DNA from: Membranipora membranacea
Lineage: Eukaryota > Bryozoa > Gymnolaemata > Cheilostomatida > Membraniporidae
Direction: 5' to 3'
Assembly: GCA_914767715.1 (NCBI GenBank)
Contig: OU612069.1
Coordinates: forward strand, 14,071,387 to 14,135,386
DNA: 64,000 nucleotides
Part shown: positions 1 to 8,763 of the stretch, piece by piece
Numbering within the stretch: the stretch's first letter is position 1
How the letters are laid out: each line of letters starts with the position of its first letter
The notes under the pieces: generated by a model
What the model saw: the letters and a program-made list of their open reading frames with translations, nothing else
The model's database searches: none
Told to the model about the DNA's origin: nothing
Program-made: the position numbers and the translations under genes

Positions 1-163
1 CTACCTATGTCTGCTAGCCAATATCTGATATGGTGCAGATTCTTATTGTCCTCACATTCTGATGATTGCTAGGCACAGGTTAGACGGCACCTCGTTCCTG
101 ACTCCAGCTATGTGGAGGTACGGTGGTAATTATCCTGAGGGGGTCGTAAAGGAGAGAGGTAAT

Positions 164-229
164 ATGATGCAGTTCTTTGTAGTCGTCCTCTGTCTGATTC
201 CTGTAGCCTTCACTACACAGATACCAGTG
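164..229 (+). CDS. possible signal-peptide-encoding first exon
   Basis: An ATG-ATG start is followed by a strongly hydrophobic stretch (core VVVLCLIPVAF) and then TTQIPV. The reading frame ends at a good donor (gtaagt from 230). This is the shape of a first exon encoding a secretory signal. An alternative reading of the same area is an internal exon at 73-158, between an acceptor-like cag/tag and a gtaata donor. I could not connect either to a downstream exon, so this remains a weak candidate. Confidence 0.22.
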
Positions 230-231
230 GT

Positions 232-1825
232 AAGTGTGAATTGGTTAAGAAGTATCAACGTTCAAGCTAAAATATCAAGCTGATTTAGATTTATTGAAAA
301 TCATCTTCCAAAAATATTGAAGTTTGAAAAGCGAGGTAAACACCTGAAGGGCTAAAACAAACAACGCTTGAAGGCTTGAAGGTGATAATTAGCAAGCCTG
401 CCATTCACTATTCAAAGTTGCCTTCAGTCATCCCACAACGCAGTCTATTCCACACAGCGTACATGATAGAGTTAGTGGCCTAACAAGGCCCATTGCTTGG
501 TCCACTTGTAGTACTTTTCAGCTGTCTTTTCAGCTTGTCTCCATGTCTTTCCATGCTCTCACATGTCTCTCCATGAGTCAGTCAGAAGACTAGTACAAAG
601 GGGAGGTGAACACCTGAGGGTGCAGAAAGCTTGTACAATGAACCTTCGAAAGCTCCCCTGGTGGGACTGACTTGAACCCACAACGCCTGTGGCTAAATGA
701 AAAGCATGCAGGCTAACCGCGCTTGAATCATCAATAGTAAAGAAGTACCAGGTTCTGTATAAACTTGATACACTCATCATATTAAAGGGATCGTTGCGTC
801 AGAAATTCCCTGTACCAAGGGTTGGGCAGTAGATAGCTATTGCCCATGGCTTTCTATTTAACCCAAGTGATGTGTCTGGTTAATGACCCTGTGACGTAGG
901 AGGGTCCTTATAATATTGCTCATGACTCAAGGCAGTAATAACAAAGGCTATTCATGCATTATAGTGATGTTATTGAATTCATACAAATTGTCATATCTCG
1001 CAAACTAAATGGGATATATCCAAATGATTTTCTGTGTCCACTAATTGAAACATTGTCTATCAACTAGAAGTAAATTTTTTTGCTAAATTCCATTTTTTGA
1101 GTGACTCAATGGAACATTGTTTTGGTATTGCTCATGGATATACTAGGTAATTCGGTTGCTTTCACAGCATGGTCTTTGGATTAGCCAATGACATGCTAGT
1201 ATTTTGTGTTTGTCTATTGATACGCAGCTTTGTAGTCTGTTTAGGTAATGAAAGGTATCAGATAGTAAATTGGACACTATATTTGACGATGAACAGGCAA
1301 CTTTTTCAAGTACATTTTCAAAGGCTATAGGTAAACAACAAATAGTCAGCCAGCATGGAATGATGCACTACTTTCAATCCGATGATTGATCACATAAATG
1401 AAACGGCTCATTCAAGGTACGATAAAACTAAAAGCTGTCAACATTCATAGAAGGATATTATACGCATGATAATTAGGCTTCATTCTGGAACTGTAATACG
1501 CTCTTATTTCTCCATAAGGATAAATACATTGACAGAGCAGAAACCACCCTATACTCTAAGTAAGTATTGCAAATAATATTTGATACGGTGTAAATTAAAT
1601 TATTTTTGTCTAGTCGAGAAGCATTGCTCATTGGTATCGTGTTCATGATACAATGGGTGCTGCACTGCAATTAAACCAGTAAAAAATGCCAATATGACCA
1701 GTAAAAGAAGCTGTTTAGTTTTGGATCGGTGGAACAACAAATAATGGTAAAGCAAACAACATCCCTGAGTCAAAAAGTTGGTCCTTAATTATTTTTCATC
1801 CATCATTGTGTCTTGTTTTACAAGT
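232..1825. other. non-coding stretch, no gene recognised
   Basis: No ORF here shows a recognisable domain or consistent exon borders. The only structured piece is a degenerate tRNA-like B box on the minus strand around 640-720 (complement reads GGTTCAAGTC), preceded by A-box-like sequence, which looks like the head of a tRNA-derived SINE. The rest is AT-rich with scattered short homopolymers. Confidence 0.5.
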
Positions 1826-4017
1826 ATGCCAAACAGATGCATTGCAGCAGGTTGTGACAACACCCCTGTTAGTTCATCAGATTGGGAGAAAGCTGTCACA
1901 CTTTTTTCCTTCCCAAAGGACTGTGCTATGCTCAACAAGTGGATAGCAAATGTAACGCTGACAAGGCCGTCGAACAAGCTCACATCAAAGTCAAAGCTAT
2001 GTTCAAAACACTTTGATGATAACGCTTTTGAAAACAAGGACGCCTATATAAACTCTCAACACTTCGGATTAACGCCGCCTACGTAAGTGTTAATCACAAA
2101 TTAAAATACTTGTATCACATCAGGCTTGTCTGTGTGTTATGCGCTTTCGAAGAGACAAGACGGTATGATTGCACTAATAAATAAAGCTGAATAAATCTAA
2201 AAAAAGATGCTGTTCCTCGAGCTGGTAAACTCTTCAAAACCCCCGAGCCAGCGGTGCTTGAGGAAGGCAGCGGCAGTACTAGGGCCTCAAGACGGATTGT
2301 TAGAGATATTCTCTCTCCATCTACAAGTGCCAATGCGGAGGCATCTTTTACAGGTACGAATTTCTTTTTGTTGTCCTATCCATGATTATTCTCTTACTCT
2401 GCTTAGATCTGATTGATTTGCAAGGAAAATCTGGTAGCATGAATGTAAATGTCACAAATTCTTCTGATGATTAATCAGATAAATCGGGGTCAATGATAAT
2501 TAATACGAGGTCATGATTAATCAGAGCAGTAAATCGCAATACCACCTGTCTTATTTTAGCAAACACTTCATGTTTTGATTACAATTAGTGGTCATCAATC
2601 AATCCCGCTGTTGGCCTCGTTTGCTCTTTCGTCGACGTTTACTTTGATCTGCAGCACAGTTGTGGTTGGATGAGTACTGTGGCGTGCCTTACTTTTGATG
2701 GTTTTGCCCATATCAATAAAGAAGCAGTCGGCCTTCAAACTTGTGTTGTGCTGCGTCTGAAAACGGTCCTAAAATACGGGGTCAGCTACAATGAATCACA
2801 ATTTCCGACTGTCATGTTTTGACATGGTATCATCTTGGCGGGTCTTCACCTTGGGCTAACATTATCAATTAGTATATTTGACGCTATTATCCATGATAGT
2901 AAATTTTATCTGCCACAAGAAAATAATGCTGTTTTGTTTGTTTTAGCCTTTGTAGAGTGCACTGGTCATGGGTGTGTATTTGTGATTCATTTCTATACAG
3001 CAAGGCAAAATAACATGATTGTGCGATGGAACGAAGGTCATGATAAATTGAAAGCAACAATGGAAAATTACAGCGTCTTTGAAACTGTTATGAATATTTT
3101 GATATGATGATAGGAATAAATTATATCGAGGATGGGTGTTCTGAACCAGATTCTGATACAGATGATACAGTCTCTGATATTCTTGACGATGACCCAGAAT
3201 GGTTTCCAGAAGAGATGCAAGACCAGGATATACAATCTGGGTCAGCATCACAGCTTCCGGATGAGTTCTTTGCAAAATAGTGAGTATTTTTTTATAGATT
3301 TTGCAAACTAGAATAAATAAATTACTAAATAAATAAATATGTCTAAATAAATATTACTAAACATTACAACATGAATGTTTGTTGAGTAAACTGTAGCAGT
3401 ATTGCAGCAAAATCAAAAAGTAAGACAATGTTTCGCAGAAGTAATCATCATGAAAATGTGAGGTGCTTTACTCTACTCTTTTAGCAAACTAGGCCACCCA
3501 ACAGAAGAGGCTAAGGCGATCATCCCAATATCGAAGCTCTTGGAAATATTGAGAGTCTGCAGCTATTGTGTGATTGCAAGTATGTTCGATAATTTCTGTT
3601 TTCCAAGAATTTAGAAATATTGATGTTTTCCACTCAATGATATGAGATTGTTTTGGTTTGTTATCAGAATGTGTAAAATAACTGACCAACAAGCATCCCA
3701 GTCCCTAATTAACTTGCACTCCTAACAACAATTTTTGTTAGGTGTTTGAATTGAGGACAAAGTCCAAAACATCACTGTATTGTTCATCATCTATCATGCA
3801 ATGGTTTGATTAGCATCTCAGCTGTTTTCATCTCAGGTACTGATGATGTTGTAATTGAGAAGTTTTACAACAGTGGAGCGTACCTCAAGGCTTCAATGAA
3901 ATGCTCTAGGTGTTTGAAGGCATGGACTTGGGACAACCATTCAGACAGTGTCCTTTACAACTGTTTGCTCTCAGGTGCGATTCTATTTACTGGCCAAGTA
4001 CCATCTAAAATCCTCAG
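1826..4017 (+). pseudogene. THAP-domain gene of a transposase-derived family; five exons, 3' part missing, frame break at first junction
   Basis: Exons by GT-AG borders are 1826-2082, about 2207-2353, 3114-3279, 3485-3579 and 3837-4017. Exon 1 encodes a THAP zinc-binding DNA-binding domain: CIAAGC near the N-terminus, a central W, and CSKHF about 60 residues later. Exon 2 is Ser/Arg-rich, exon 3 acidic. Exons 4-5 encode the domain seen in THAP-linked, IS3EU-like transposase-related proteins: RVCSYC, then CSRCLKAW, then a hydrophobic NCLLSGAILFTG run. Phases agree at junctions 2-3 (1), 3-4 (2) and 4-5 (1). Junction 1-2 does not: exon 1 ends in phase 2, while exon 2 needs phase 1 to read AVPRAGK, and the visible acceptor gives a stop after a few codons. 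The last exon ends at a donor 197 bases before the Polinton, and no continuation is seen past the element. It is probably a truncated or decayed copy; a one-base sequencing error is the alternative. Confidence 0.65.
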
Positions 4018-4214
4018 GTGAGTAATACTAGACAAAACTATGCTTTTGGGGAACAATACCTGTTACTTTTAGATGAGGTCACCTTTCTTTCTTGCACAAA
4101 TAAATGCTTGGAACATTGAGATCAGAACTATGGGTAATGAATGCATAAATTAATCCGTGGTAACTATACAGGTGAAGTAAGAAGAATCCTTCACTATACC
4201 CTACAGAAGCCGCT

Positions 4215-4344
4215 AGTAGTAAAAGTGGGAGCAGGTCGTTAGCCCGAACCCATTGAAACGAATGAGCGGCTCGATCCCTTTTGTAACGTTCCTGGTGGAA
4301 CGACTACTCATATTGTATGGGAGTTGTCAATTTCTACTCTATCA
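4215..4344 (+). repeat. Polinton left terminal inverted repeat (130 bp)
   Basis: The segment starts AGTAGTAAAAGTGGGAGC and matches the reverse complement of 21799-21928 at 129 of 130 positions, counted by eye (single T/C difference near the inner edge). It contains a perfect 6-bp hairpin at 4288-4303: CGTTCC, loop TGGT, GGAACG. The six bases outside (gccgct) do not match those outside the right repeat (cctgac), so no target duplication is present. Confidence 0.93.
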
Positions 4345-4721
4345 TTTTGTATGGTGAGGATGGAAGTTTGTTTATGTAATTCTTTTTATGTATATTTATT
4401 CATGATAAATGAGATGCTTGTGTGGGTAATGTGATTGATCACATTCACTGTTAGCTAGTGTTGTTGTAAATATTAATGAATTGAGTGTCAGTTTGTTTGT
4501 GAGGATAAATGTTCATTGGTACAGGGTAGAATGATAAATTGATATACAAAATGAGCAGCTGTATATATATGTTCATTGAAGTGTTAAAACAATTTCAATA
4601 AAAATCTGAGGACAATGCGGCAAAGACAAGGTTTTGAAATGAGATACATGCATAAAATCACATAAAATAACACGGGAATAAATGAATGCAAAGTTGACAG
4701 ATTAGGCATCTGACATAGCCC
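4345..4721. other. Polinton left subterminal non-coding stretch
   Basis: About 380 bases between the left terminal repeat and the first ORF, with no coding signal. It is AT-rich and contains a perfect 8-bp inverted repeat with a 2-bp spacer (AATGTGAT at 4428-4435, ATCACATT at 4438-4445). It could hold the promoter for the leftmost gene. Confidence 0.45.
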
Positions 4722-4988
4722 ATGGAACAGATTGTACTAGTTTACATGTTACTGGTAGCAGGTGCAAGCATTCCTGATCTGACAAAATTGGCAACGCAAT
4801 TTGTGAGTGCTCCCGTAGGCAGCAGGGTAACAACGCCAGACTCATGCTATGACTTTGATGAGCATAAAGCTGATGAACATAACTTTGACACCCACCATTC
4901 CAACGCAAATTACGCTGCCCTGGATAAAAACAACAAAAAAGTAGAAAAACAGATAAAAAAAATTAACAAAAAAAAGAAGAAAAAATGA
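4722..4988 (+). CDS. small Polinton ORF, hydrophobic N-terminus and lysine-rich tail
   Basis: An 88-residue ORF starting with ATG. Residues 4-16 are hydrophobic (IVLVYMLLVAGAS), like a signal peptide or short membrane anchor. The middle is rich in Asp, His and Asn, and the last 20 residues are mostly Lys/Asn. The stop lies 18 bases from the stop of the convergent spliced gene at 5007-5622. I do not recognise a family. Low-complexity lysine codons could inflate the ORF by chance; an upstream exon is possible but not seen. Confidence 0.35.
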   Translation: MEQIVLVYMLLVAGASIPDLTKLATQFVSAPVGSRVTTPDSCYDFDEHKADEHNFDTHHSNANYAALDKNNKKVEKQIKKINKKKKKK

Positions 4989-5006
4989 TTAGTTATCAAT
5001 TAAAGA

Positions 5007-5622
5007 TTACAGACTGTCTTTAATTGCCATTCGTCGTAGTTTTTGTCTCATATTTCTATCTAACTCTGCCTCTGCTGCTGCCAATTCCCTGAGTGTCGCT
5101 CTTGTTTTACGCACCAGATCCGATCTCATAATTTTGAATCGATGTTGCAACCTCTTTACATCTACAACACAGAAGTTTGAGTTCACGTATTAATGACAAT
5201 TGCCTTCAGGAATGTAATGAAAGTATCACTACCTTCAGAAAACATCGATGGTTAGTGTACTGAATGTATGTACTTACGTTTGGCATCCATTATTGGCACT
5301 CTACTCTCACATGTCGGACAGTGAAAACTTTCAGCAGCAAATATTTCTTTTAATTCATCTGAAGTCTTTGCCGTCTGTCTCGTGAGGCACAGCTCCTCAC
5401 CATTAGGAAACATTTCTTTGGCGCATTCTGTACAGGAACGAGTCTGCAACAAAAAACCCATGACTAGTTACCAAGCCAACATAGTATTCTGAGCAATGGA
5501 AATTCACATAAGCAATTTGTCAAGTCATATACAACAAAGGTAAAAAAATTGAAACATAAAAAATATTATAATTATAGTAGGAAAAATAAAGCAAAGTACA
5601 TGTGTATACTCACATGTTCCAT
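5007..5622 (-). CDS. spliced Polinton gene: small zinc-ribbon plus basic helical protein
   Basis: Three minus-strand exons: 5614-5622 (only ATG and two codons), 5278-5443 and 5007-5161. Donors are gtgagt and gtaagt, acceptors TTGCAG and TTGTAG. Lengths 9, 166 and 155 sum to exactly 110 codons including the stop, so the product is 109 residues. Exon 2 carries CTEC, a further Cys 14 residues on (EELC), and CPTC, a likely zinc-binding module. Exon 3 is a charged helical tail rich in Arg, Lys, Leu and Glu that may form a coiled coil or bind nucleic acid. It is the only minus-strand gene in the element's left half. The frame and splice agreement is strong evidence that it is real; the function is not known, perhaps regulatory. 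Confidence 0.72.
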
Positions 5623-5810
5623 AGTGATAAAAGTGTCCTATAATAGATCAAACAAATAGTCACTTTGGTAGTGTGTAAGTCCGTCTGTGTGTGTGTGTGT
5701 GCGTCCGTGAGTGAATTTGGTAAGCAGGCAAGCACTTAAATACCAGTGAACCAAGTGGTTATATATTACTCGGAAGATACCTATTCATATTAGTGTTTCC
5801 TAGGCAACCT

Positions 5811-6341
5811 ATGATGGAACGGTTAGAAGAGACAAGTGATTATATTAACCTGTTGAAACATCTGAGTTCACCCATCAATGCAAGGCAATATTTGCTAAGC
5901 AATCTTGCAGGCAAATGTTATCCTCTATCTGTGACATTGATGGATGACAAATCCAGCACGCTGTACATGATTCAACAAAATGTGGAAGAATTGTATGTAA
6001 ATGATATTGAATTGATATCAAGAAAAATCTTATCTGCCAGCCAAACTTCACAGACCTATGCCTCCCTCTGTGAAGAAATCTTATCTTCTTCCACAAACAG
6101 CAAGAAGTTGCTGTTTCATTCTATCACATTATTGACTATTCTACAAAAGGTATTTTTGTCATTGGGCAAAAATGAAGTGAGGAGTATAATAACCACCCAA
6201 TCAATAAACAGTTTTTGCAGAACTTTAAATAAAGCTATCGTTCACATGAGATTTCAGACAGTGACACTGCAGATACTTTATGTATTGGTTACTTTGCTGT
6301 TATTTAGCATAATCAGTCTATGGCTACAACATAATGGATAA
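5811..6341 (+). CDS. tail-anchored all-helical Polinton protein, candidate Bcl-2-like
   Basis: A 176-residue ORF; the start is one of two tandem ATGs (5811 or 5814), since the frame upstream has only a GTG. The protein is predicted helical throughout and ends with a hydrophobic segment of about 20 residues (ILYVLVTLLLFSIISLWL) plus a short tail, the form of a C-terminal membrane anchor. Length, helix spacing and anchor match Bcl-2 family proteins. A BH3-like amphipathic segment lies near residues 55-75, followed by a CEEIL...TNSKKLL stretch where the BH1 region would fall. The usual NWGR is not conserved, so this is inference only. If right, it would act at mitochondrial or ER membranes to delay host-cell death. 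It overlaps the next ORF by 8 bases. An unrelated membrane protein is the main alternative. Confidence 0.5.
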   Translation: MMERLEETSDYINLLKHLSSPINARQYLLSNLAGKCYPLSVTLMDDKSSTLYMIQQNVEELYVNDIELISRKILSASQTSQTYASLCEEILSSSTNSKKLLFHSITLLTILQKVFLSLGKNEVRSIITTQSINSFCRTLNKAIVHMRFQTVTLQILYVLVTLLLFSIISLWLQHNG

Positions 6342-6672
6342 AACAGATGCATCTATGGCTGCTACTTTGTGGGAATTAATCTCCCTTCAGGTCAGCAAAA
6401 ATTGTCAAGGCTGTAATTCTAAAGGCTATACAGACTTCTCTCATCATGACTGTCAACTTATAAATCAATACATGTATCTTTTGCACACTGACAAATTACG
6501 TCACCATTTTGATATTTGGTATGAAATCGCAATGCAGATGATTCCATCAGGACTTCATAGACCTGTGACAAGATATTTAATAAAGGCAAAGAAAGAGACT
6601 TTGTTCAGTCAGATCGTGGTACTGCTACCAGACGCACCCTATACTGTGACATTACCCCCTCATTTACGTTAG
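6334..6672 (+). CDS. small cysteine/histidine-motif Polinton protein
   Basis: A 112-residue ORF whose ATG lies within the last codons of the previous gene (ATGGATAA, 8-base overlap). Near residues 24-40 it has CQGC, then GYTDFSHHDC, a possible zinc-binding knot of the form CxGC...HHxC. A similar CFGC...H...C pattern opens the large spliced gene at 8764. The remainder is mixed helical with no membrane segment. I do not recognise the family; a small regulatory protein is a guess. The overlap and the following 6-base gap show it belongs to a tightly packed block ending in the ATPase gene. Confidence 0.6.
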   Translation: MDKTDASMAATLWELISLQVSKNCQGCNSKGYTDFSHHDCQLINQYMYLLHTDKLRHHFDIWYEIAMQMIPSGLHRPVTRYLIKAKKETLFSQIVVLLPDAPYTVTLPPHLR

Positions 6673-6678
6673 TTTACT

Positions 6679-6879
6679 ATGCCTGTGTCTGATATCACAA
6701 CCAGACAGTTTTTATCACAATACCGTGCACTTCTCACAATTATCCTGATTACCATAGCCACCATATGTTCGCTGTGTGCAGCGTTTTTTCAACAAGAGAA
6801 AGGAGAGCTTCATTCTATCATAAAACTCCTCGGTGAAAACTTTGAATCCACTACAAAGTCAACAAACTCTACACTCTAG
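6679..6879 (+). CDS. small single-pass membrane protein
   Basis: A 66-residue ORF starting with ATG, six bases after the previous stop and one base before the ATPase start codon. One transmembrane helix spans about residues 17-36 (LLTIILITIATICSLCAAFF), followed by a polar Ser/Thr/Asn-rich tail. No family is recognised. Small membrane proteins near the capsid and packaging genes of Polinton-related viruses could be virion or release factors, but nothing here proves that. Confidence 0.5.
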   Translation: MPVSDITTRQFLSQYRALLTIILITIATICSLCAAFFQQEKGELHSIIKLLGENFESTTKSTNSTL

Positions 6880-6880
6880 T

Positions 6881-8291
6881 ATGGCTTCAAATGTTAAGAC
6901 GACAGAATTTCAACTTGAGGCACCGTTCACATCTATAATCTCAGGTAAGAATTTTATCTAGTTGTTTTTTGACCTTAAGCATGGTTATATGTGCCTCATA
7001 TCCATAGCGGAGGTGAGCCTTCATGAAACTTCATGTTGGGATTTATGACAGCGAATTTGCCGAGCAAACAACCAAGGCTATTTGTAATTGACGTCAAAGG
7101 GTGGTACTGAATGACTAACTAATCTCCTTAATGCATTCAAAATTAGAGCAGAAGCGGAACTTTTGCGGGTAAAAACTCCATATTATCGGAACTTTTGCGG
7201 GTAAAAACTCTCATAAAATATGAAATTTATTGAGCATTTCATTACCGCAATCCTTCCCTTAATTTTCAACACACCCAGTACTTGGAGGTACAGTTATCAT
7301 GTGATGGTTAGCTTGCATAACAGTAATTACATCTGTGTCTGCAGAAATTTAATGAGCATTTCATCACCAAAATCCTTCCCTTAATTTTCAACACTTCCAC
7401 TACTTGGAGGTGCAGTTATCATGTGATGGTTAGCTTGCATAACAGTAATTACATCTGTGTGTGCAGAAATTTAATGAGCATTTCATCACCAAAATCCTTC
7501 CCTTAATTTTCATCACTTCCAGTACTTGGAGGTGTTATCATGTGATGATTAGCTCGCATAACAGTAATTAATCATCTGTGGCTGCAAACTTGAAACAAAC
7601 ACTTAAGAGGTCATAGTGAAATGATGAGCAATATTCGATGTATGTGTGTAGATGAGAGAATTTTAGTCACAATCTCTGACCTGCTGACTGTTTATGCTGT
7701 CTGTTTCTAGGGCCAACATCAAGTGGTAAATCTACCCTACTAAGGGAGATTATTTCCAATGCTGACAAAATCTTTGTTCCACCGCCTGTGGAAATAATTA
7801 TCTGTTACTCAATCTACCAACCACTTTACAACTCTTATGATGCCTCGGTGCCAATAAAATTTATAGAAGGGCTAGCAACAATGGAATCATTACCTAAAGA
7901 TCGACAGCATAGACTTCTAGTCATTGATGATTTAATGGAGGAAGTCTCCAGCTCTAAGGATATTGCTGACTTTTATACAAAATTTAGTCATCATTATAAT
8001 TATAGTATAATCACACTGACACAAAATCTATTTTGTAAAGGACCATTTTTTCGTACGATTAGTTTGAACTCACACCATTTCTGGTTGATGAAATCTGTGA
8101 GAGACATTTCAGTAATCAAAACAATTGGCAGACAAATGGGTAAGGAAAAACTTGTGATAGAAGCTTATTTGGATGCAGTGAAAGATCGTTATGGTTATCT
8201 GTTTTTGAATTGCTCCCCGGGTTGTGATGAAAAAGCTCGTGTGCGAGCTAAGATTTTTGAAAATCCAAGCGTTGTCTATTTAACAAAGTGA
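6881..8291 (+). CDS. genome-packaging ATPase (FtsK/HerA, A32-like), split by one intron
   Basis: The P-loop ATPase that would pump Polinton DNA into capsids. Exon 1 is 6881-6944 and exon 2 is 7711-8291; the 766-base intron has gtaaga and TTTCTAG borders. The junction falls inside Walker A, which reads GPTSSGKST only when spliced (residues 22-30). Walker B is LLVIDDL (acidic pair at residues 94-95), followed by a TLTQNLF sensor-type segment. The product is 214 residues, normal for the family. An ORF reading of exon 2 alone would lose the P-loop. The gene starts one base after the preceding stop. An AATAAA about 80 bases after the stop is a likely polyadenylation signal. Confidence 0.93.
7155..7586 (+). 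repeat. tandem repeats inside the ATPase intron
   Basis: Three head-to-tail copies of a 122-base unit (about 7222-7343, 7344-7465 and 7466-7586) are very similar, with a few substitutions and a small deletion in the third. They follow a shorter duplication of a 24-base unit (7155-7178 and 7187-7210). Everything lies between the ATPase splice donor and acceptor, so the coding sequence is not affected. Confidence 0.85.
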
Positions 8292-8532
8292 TATTTTTTT
8301 CTAAAGAACTGATGTTTCCACAAGGGTTAAACAGCACTCATCAATTAATTTTTCAAAGTCTAAGTGGTAGTCAATAAATTATCTCAGAACACAGAAATAT
8401 CTTAGTCATGGGTTGTTGAACACAGTAATCATTGGAGCTACAGGCAAACATTAATATTTTTCATGCAACAGAAAAGTAACCCTCCCTCTAAGACACCTCT
8501 AAGCTGTGTAGATTTTAGGCTGGAAACCAAGG

Positions 8533-8540
8533 TATAAAAG
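8533..8540 (+). promoter_or_regulatory. TATA box for the large spliced gene
   Basis: A canonical TATAAAAG lies about 110 bases upstream of a donor (gtaagt at 8651). That donor would end a non-coding first exon joined to the ATG-starting exon at 8764. Transcription would be expected to begin about 25-30 bases downstream, near 8565. Confidence 0.6.
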
Positions 8541-8763
8541 CTCAGCGCTGGAATAGCCAACACATTCTTCCAGTTTAGTTTGAATTCACTAAGCTCACAA
8601 GAAGCCACCACTCTTCTTTAGCAGATTTGATCTTCCTTCAAATATTAATCGTAAGTTTGTTTTAAATGTTTTCACATACAATGATCTTTGTTTTTTTCAT
8701 TTTTATTTTTTTACTTTTGTTTTGAAATTCTTTTTTAATCTTTTTAATTTTTTTATATTATAG

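Noticed and set aside
5675-5705. TG microsatellite upstream of the Bcl-2-like candidate
   Set aside because: Short and ordinary; no sign of function.
7788-8291. Packaging ATPase as a single-exon 167-codon gene
   Set aside because: Its start is not an ATG and it lacks Walker A; the spliced form restores a complete P-loop.
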